Source of the DNA: Flavobacterium sp.
GTDB lineage: Bacteria > Bacteroidota > Bacteroidia > Flavobacteriales > Flavobacteriaceae
DNA: 8,928 nucleotides
Reading direction: 5' to 3'
NCBI GenBank assembly: GCA_030152225.1
Contig: JASLHL010000299.1
Coordinates: 1 to 8,928, forward strand
Part shown: positions 6,672-8,928 of the stretch, in pieces
Numbering within the stretch: the first letter of the stretch is position 1
How the letters are laid out: the number at the start of each line of letters is the position of its first letter
Made by a program: the position numbers and the translations under genes
The notes under the pieces: generated by a model
Database searches by the model: none
What the model was told of the DNA's origin: nothing
What the model saw: the letters and a program-made list of their open reading frames with translations, nothing else

Positions 6672-7049
6672 TTAGATGTTTATAGTTAAGAAATGATTGA
6701 TTTCGTGTTTATTTTTATGTGTTAATTCAGTGGCTTTTCTCGGAAGTTTACCCTCTCCCCAATGTGCAAGTGCTTCTAATACAGGAAGTAAAGATCGCCC
6801 TTTACTAGTCAATTGATAGGCTGTGATCACTGGTGTTTCCGTGATAATTCGTTCAATGAGATCTAATTGTTCCAATGCTTTTAATTCGGTAGTCAACATC
6901 TTACTGCCAATCTTGGGAATCTTTTGTTGCAAGGTAGAATAGCGGGCACGCTCCATTTGAAAGAGTGCATGCAATAAGGGCATACGCCATTTACCACTAA
7001 TCGTGTTAAGCGTATATTGAATGCTGTCTAAAGGTATTGTGATGGACAT
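6672..7049 (-). CDS. HxlR-family winged-helix transcriptional regulator
   Basis: 125 residues, the usual size for this family of dimeric DNA-binding proteins. GKWRMPLLHAL at 19-29 is the signature first helix. The helix-turn-helix runs through IGSKMLTTELKALEQLDLI (47-65), and a beta wing with YQLTSKGRSLLPVL (78-91) follows. The protein has no cysteine at all, whereas thiol-sensing relatives such as YodB and HypR use an N-terminal one, so it must sense something else or act constitutively. It is the first gene of a tight operon with cysE (6 bp) and cysK, so control of cysteine synthesis is the likely role. This is inferred only from position. An inverted repeat at 7137-7158 upstream of the proposed promoter is a candidate binding site. 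Confidence 0.88.
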   Translation of the reverse strand: MSITIPLDSIQYTLNTISGKWRMPLLHALFQMERARYSTLQQKIPKIGSKMLTTELKALEQLDLIERIITETPVITAYQLTSKGRSLLPVLEALAHWGEGKLPRKATELTHKNKHEINHFLTINI

Positions 7050-7086
7050 TTTTTTAGTTTCTTTTTAGAAAGTTACTTCCTTTTGG

Positions 7087-7114
7087 GAAAGCTAATGTAG
7101 TCAAAAGCACCCAA
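7087..7114 (-). promoter_or_regulatory. Candidate promoter of the hxlR-cysE-cysK operon
   Basis: On the minus strand TTG (7114-7112) is followed after 17 bp by TAGCTTTC (7094-7087), a 7 of 8 match to TAnnTTTG. It would give a leader of about 30 nt before the ATG at 7049. The last base deviates from consensus, which fits a regulated promoter but also makes the call uncertain. Confidence 0.35.
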
Positions 7115-7136
7115 TACACAAACAGCTTAACTTTTT

Positions 7137-7158
7137 TTTAGTATATATATCTACTAAA
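7137..7158. promoter_or_regulatory. Candidate HxlR operator, 7-bp inverted repeat
   Basis: TTTAGTA (7137-7143) and TACTAAA (7152-7158) are perfect inverted copies separated by 8 AT-only or nearly AT-only bases. The site is just upstream of the proposed operon promoter. Known HxlR-family sites, such as those of YodB, are also short inverted repeats built on AGTA/TACT words, though in a different arrangement. Assignment to this regulator is inference. Confidence 0.35.
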
Positions 7159-7279
7159 TGTGACAAAATATAGTTTTTTTGGTATTTTAAATATACTCTT
7201 TGAGAAGAAAGGGTATCTTTTTGGGATAATAATTGTTAAAAGAGGAGGGGTGACTAGAGCGATTCAATAAATTAATCAG

Positions 7280-7287
7280 TATCTTTG
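7280..7287 (+). promoter_or_regulatory. -7 promoter element of the rod-like RNA candidate
   Basis: TATCTTTG is an exact TAnnTTTG. A start 5-6 bp downstream would fall at about 7293, where the pairing of the predicted RNA begins. No convincing -33 TTTG is seen. Confidence 0.4.
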
Positions 7288-7292
7288 AATGA

Positions 7293-7500
7293 AGAAAGTG
7301 TGAGGGCTATACTAGTCCTTCATTGAGAATGAATAGTTCTTTGTGTGTTTGTTTTGAAATAGATTTATTTTAAGATTTCTTTTGAGCGGCTACTTGTAAG
7401 GAATTTGGTTTTGTTGTTTTGTTGTTCTATTTCAAATGGGAAAGTAACAAATACAAAGATACTATAATGCTGGAGGGTGCCTCGAAACAGGCACTCTCTA
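7293..7500 (+). ncRNA. Rod-shaped structured RNA candidate, 6S-like
   Basis: Reading inward, these segments pair in register: AGAAAGTG (7293-7300) with CACTCTCT (7492-7499, one mismatch); CATT (7321-7324) with AATG (7466-7469); ATAGT (7333-7337) with ACTAT (7461-7465); 7338-7352 with 7447-7459 (about 13 pairs, small bulges); TTTGAAATAGA (7353-7363) with TCTATTTCAAA (7426-7436), 11 perfect pairs; and AGATTTCTT (7373-7381) with AAGGAATTT (7398-7406, two G-U). The G-U pairs are kept mainly on the plus strand. A promoter sits at the right place. 6S RNA is also a single rod of about this length with an internal bubble. Here the largest bubble (7364-7372 against 7407-7425) is close to the tip, unlike classical 6S. 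It may be another RNA altogether. Confidence 0.4.
7471..7500 (+). terminator. GC-rich hairpin at the 3' end of the RNA candidate
   Basis: GAGGGTGCCT (7473-7482) pairs with AGGCACTCTC (7489-7498) around CGAAAC, with one G-U pair; the stem can extend by two more pairs. Downstream is TATTATTTTA, a weak U-rich tract. It is probably the terminator of the plus-strand RNA and would compete with end-to-end closure of the rod. Confidence 0.45.
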
Positions 7501-7563
7501 TTATTTTACTACCTGGGTAAGAGAAGACAGGTACATATATTGAACTATAAAGTATGCTTAAGT

Positions 7564-7644
7564 CATACGATCTAATAACCTTTACGAATCGCGCAGAAGC
7601 ACCTTATTTAGTCCCCAACCTTTGCTTTTGCGTCTGATCGTATG
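7564..7644 (+). ncRNA. Nested stem structure of unknown function
   Basis: CATACGATC (7564-7572) and GATCGTATG (7636-7644) are perfect 9-bp inverted copies. Inside them CGCAGAAGC (7592-7600) pairs at all nine positions with GCTTTTGCG (7624-7632), one being G-U. On the minus strand that pair would be a C-A mismatch, so plus-strand transcription is favoured. The apical loop is 23 nt and pyrimidine-rich. The outer left arm can instead pair with GTATG at 7552-7556, which makes a switch between two folds possible. A T-run at 7655-7661 follows. It matches no RNA family that I know. Confidence 0.35.
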
Positions 7645-7689
7645 GGAACTCCACTTTTTTTAGTTTTTATTTCCTTGATCTTGAGGTGA

Positions 7690-8928
7690 TTAATTAATGG
7701 ATAGCGATTTTAGATTGTTTCTATAGGCTTCTAAAATATCTGCTTTTAAGATATAACCTACGTATTTATGGTCTTGTTGCACCAGTAAAAAATCAGCTTT
7801 TTTCAAATCAAATTTATTGACCATGTGTTTGGTACTATCTGTATATGAAACAGTGATTGGTTCTTCAATCAGATCAGCGATTGGGGTGAATTTCGTTTGG
7901 AATGCACTGAATACAATAGGGCGAACGTGGTTGAGGTTAATTACACCTAATAGTTTATGATCGTCGTTAATAACAGGGATAAATTCCTGTTGGGTTTGCG
8001 TAAAGATTGTCACAGCATCTTGTGTGGTCTGTGTTGATTTTAAAAGATGGATATCATTGCGAATATAATCGTGTACGTTGATGGTTGACAGAATATTAGA
8101 ATCATTGTCAGACGTAAAAACCATACCTGTTTCGGCAATTGATTTAATATCCATGGAATATTTTTCCATGTTTTTGGCAATGGCAAAACTTATGGATGAT
8201 ACAATAAGTAGGGGAACCATCAGGCCATATCCTCCAGTTATTTCGGCAATTAGGAAAATACCTGTCAAAGGAGCGTGAAATAATCCACTGATAACGCCTG
8301 CCATTCCTACAACGGTGAAGTTGTGAATGGGAATGTCTTTTACACCCAGGAGGGAGAAGAATTTAGCTAAGGTAAATCCGAGATAAGAACCGACAAATAG
8401 GGAAGGAGCGAAGTTTCCTCCATTTCCTCCACTTCCCATAGTTAATCCCACCGCAAACGTTTTCACTAGCGCAGCTCCAGCAACAAAGAGTAAAAGTACC
8501 CATTCATTGGTTGAAAAATTGCGCAATAAGGTGTTGTTTAGGATGGTCTCTGGATGATCGCCTGCGAGTATTTTAATGCTTTCATATCCTTCTCCAAAGA
8601 GCGTGGGAAATAAAAAGATTAAAACGGCTAACATCGTTGCGCCAATCAGCGCTTTTTTATAAACGTGATTGGTGAATTTTGAGATATAGGCTTCTGTTTT
8701 TCTAAACATACGCGCGTGATAGACACAGAAAAATCCAGCAAGAATACCCAAAACAACGTAATATCCAGTATTATAGGTGTCAAAAACAAGTTGTTTCTTG
8801 AAGGAAAGTAAGATGTCTTCTTTGATCATGAGGTTGGTTACAATTGTTCCAGTTGCTGAAGCAATCATAATCGGAATAAAGGCGGAAACGGTTATATCCG
8901 CTAAGACAATTTCAATAGCAAAGAGTAC
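7690..8928 (-). CDS. CLC chloride channel/antiporter with CBS domains, N-terminus missing
   Basis: 412 residues are visible; the frame is open to the right edge, so the gene starts outside. An internal ATG at 8868 should not be taken as the start: the 20 codons before it read VLFAIEIVLADITVSAFIP, which is conserved CLC sequence. GSGGNGGNFAPSLF (165-178) is a selectivity-filter segment, and HAPLTGIFLIAEIT (218-231) is the conserved late transmembrane helix. Two CBS domains follow (about 285-340 and 350-405), which in other CLC proteins bind adenine nucleotides and modulate transport. The gating glutamate region (GREGP) lies beyond the edge, so channel versus proton-coupled antiporter cannot be decided. 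Located in the inner membrane. It ends 641 bp from hxlR and appears to be independent of it. Confidence 0.93.
   Translation of the reverse strand, partial: VLFAIEIVLADITVSAFIPIMIASATGTIVTNLMIKEDILLSFKKQLVFDTYNTGYYVVLGILAGFFCVYHARMFRKTEAYISKFTNHVYKKALIGATMLAVLIFLFPTLFGEGYESIKILAGDHPETILNNTLLRNFSTNEWVLLLFVAGAALVKTFAVGLTMGSGGNGGNFAPSLFVGSYLGFTLAKFFSLLGVKDIPIHNFTVVGMAGVISGLFHAPLTGIFLIAEITGGYGLMVPLLIVSSISFAIAKNMEKYSMDIKSIAETGMVFTSDNDSNILSTINVHDYIRNDIHLLKSTQTTQDAVTIFTQTQQEFIPVINDDHKLLGVINLNHVRPIVFSAFQTKFTPIADLIEEPITVSYTDSTKHMVNKFDLKKADFLLVQQDHKYVGYILKADILEAYRNNLKSLSIN

Larger units (their letters stand above)
7050..7689. other. 640-bp intergenic region rich in RNA-like structure
   Basis: No coding region is seen on either strand. 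From left to right it holds the proposed hxlR operon promoter and operator (7087-7158), a plus-strand promoter with a rod-like RNA candidate (7280-7500), a small hairpin TACCTG/CAGGTA (7510-7515 with 7528-7533), and a nested structure (7564-7644) followed by a T-run (7655-7661). The CLC gene ends at 7690 without an obvious dedicated minus-strand terminator. Confidence 0.6.

Noticed and set aside
7564..7644. Integron attC site or fluoride riboswitch linked to the CLC gene
   Set aside because: The arms lack the attC core boxes (RYYYAAC/GTTRRRY), the element is downstream of the CLC gene rather than upstream, and the fluoride riboswitch consensus is absent.
8866..8868. ATG at 8868 as the start of the CLC gene
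   Set aside because: The upstream 20 codons are open and encode conserved CLC sequence, so the gene is cut by the window edge.

Overview
The window looks like a chromosomal segment from a low-GC member of the Bacteroidota, most likely a flavobacterium. A Myroides-like genus is a guess from overall style, not a database result. The reasons are exact copies of the Bacteroidota -7 promoter element (TAnnTTTG) ahead of several transcription units, lipoproteins with acidic residues soon after the lipobox cysteine, starts without Shine-Dalgarno sequences, long A/T-flanked bidirectional terminators, and an EpsC-type serine acetyltransferase. No mobile element with a recognisable transposase, CRISPR array or tRNA was found.

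Layout from left to right. 29-1069 (-) is a putative lipoprotein with a DYNFDGYLD motif. 1100-3048 is a gene-poor stretch of about 2 kb. It holds an orphan 34-bp perfect palindrome, a strong promoter ahead of a possible small membrane protein (1585-1878), two hairpins with related arms, and the broken remains of what may have been an exported protein. 3100-3366 (+) is a small helix-turn-helix protein. It meets a convergent two-gene lipoprotein unit (4750-3456, -) at a shared terminator: an e(P4)-type acid phosphatase followed by a lipocalin-like lipoprotein. 7049-4885 (-) is a compact three-gene operon, HxlR-family regulator, cysE, cysK, with a proposed promoter, a candidate operator and a clear terminator. 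The right end (8928-7690, -) is a CLC chloride channel/antiporter with two CBS domains whose N-terminus lies outside the window.

The cysE-cysK pair makes cysteine from serine via O-acetylserine. CysE ends in isoleucine, as expected if it docks into CysK to form the cysteine synthase complex. The HxlR-type protein 6 bp upstream is the obvious candidate regulator. It contains no cysteine, so it cannot sense redox by a thiol as some relatives do.

The most interesting non-coding signal is in the 640-bp gap between hxlR and the CLC gene. An exact -7 promoter element at 7280-7287 is followed by about 207 nt that can fold end to end into one rod (7293-7499), which recalls 6S RNA. Further right is a second nested structure (7564-7644). 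G-U pairs suggest that both are transcribed on the + strand. These are readings by eye and have not been tested by a folding program.
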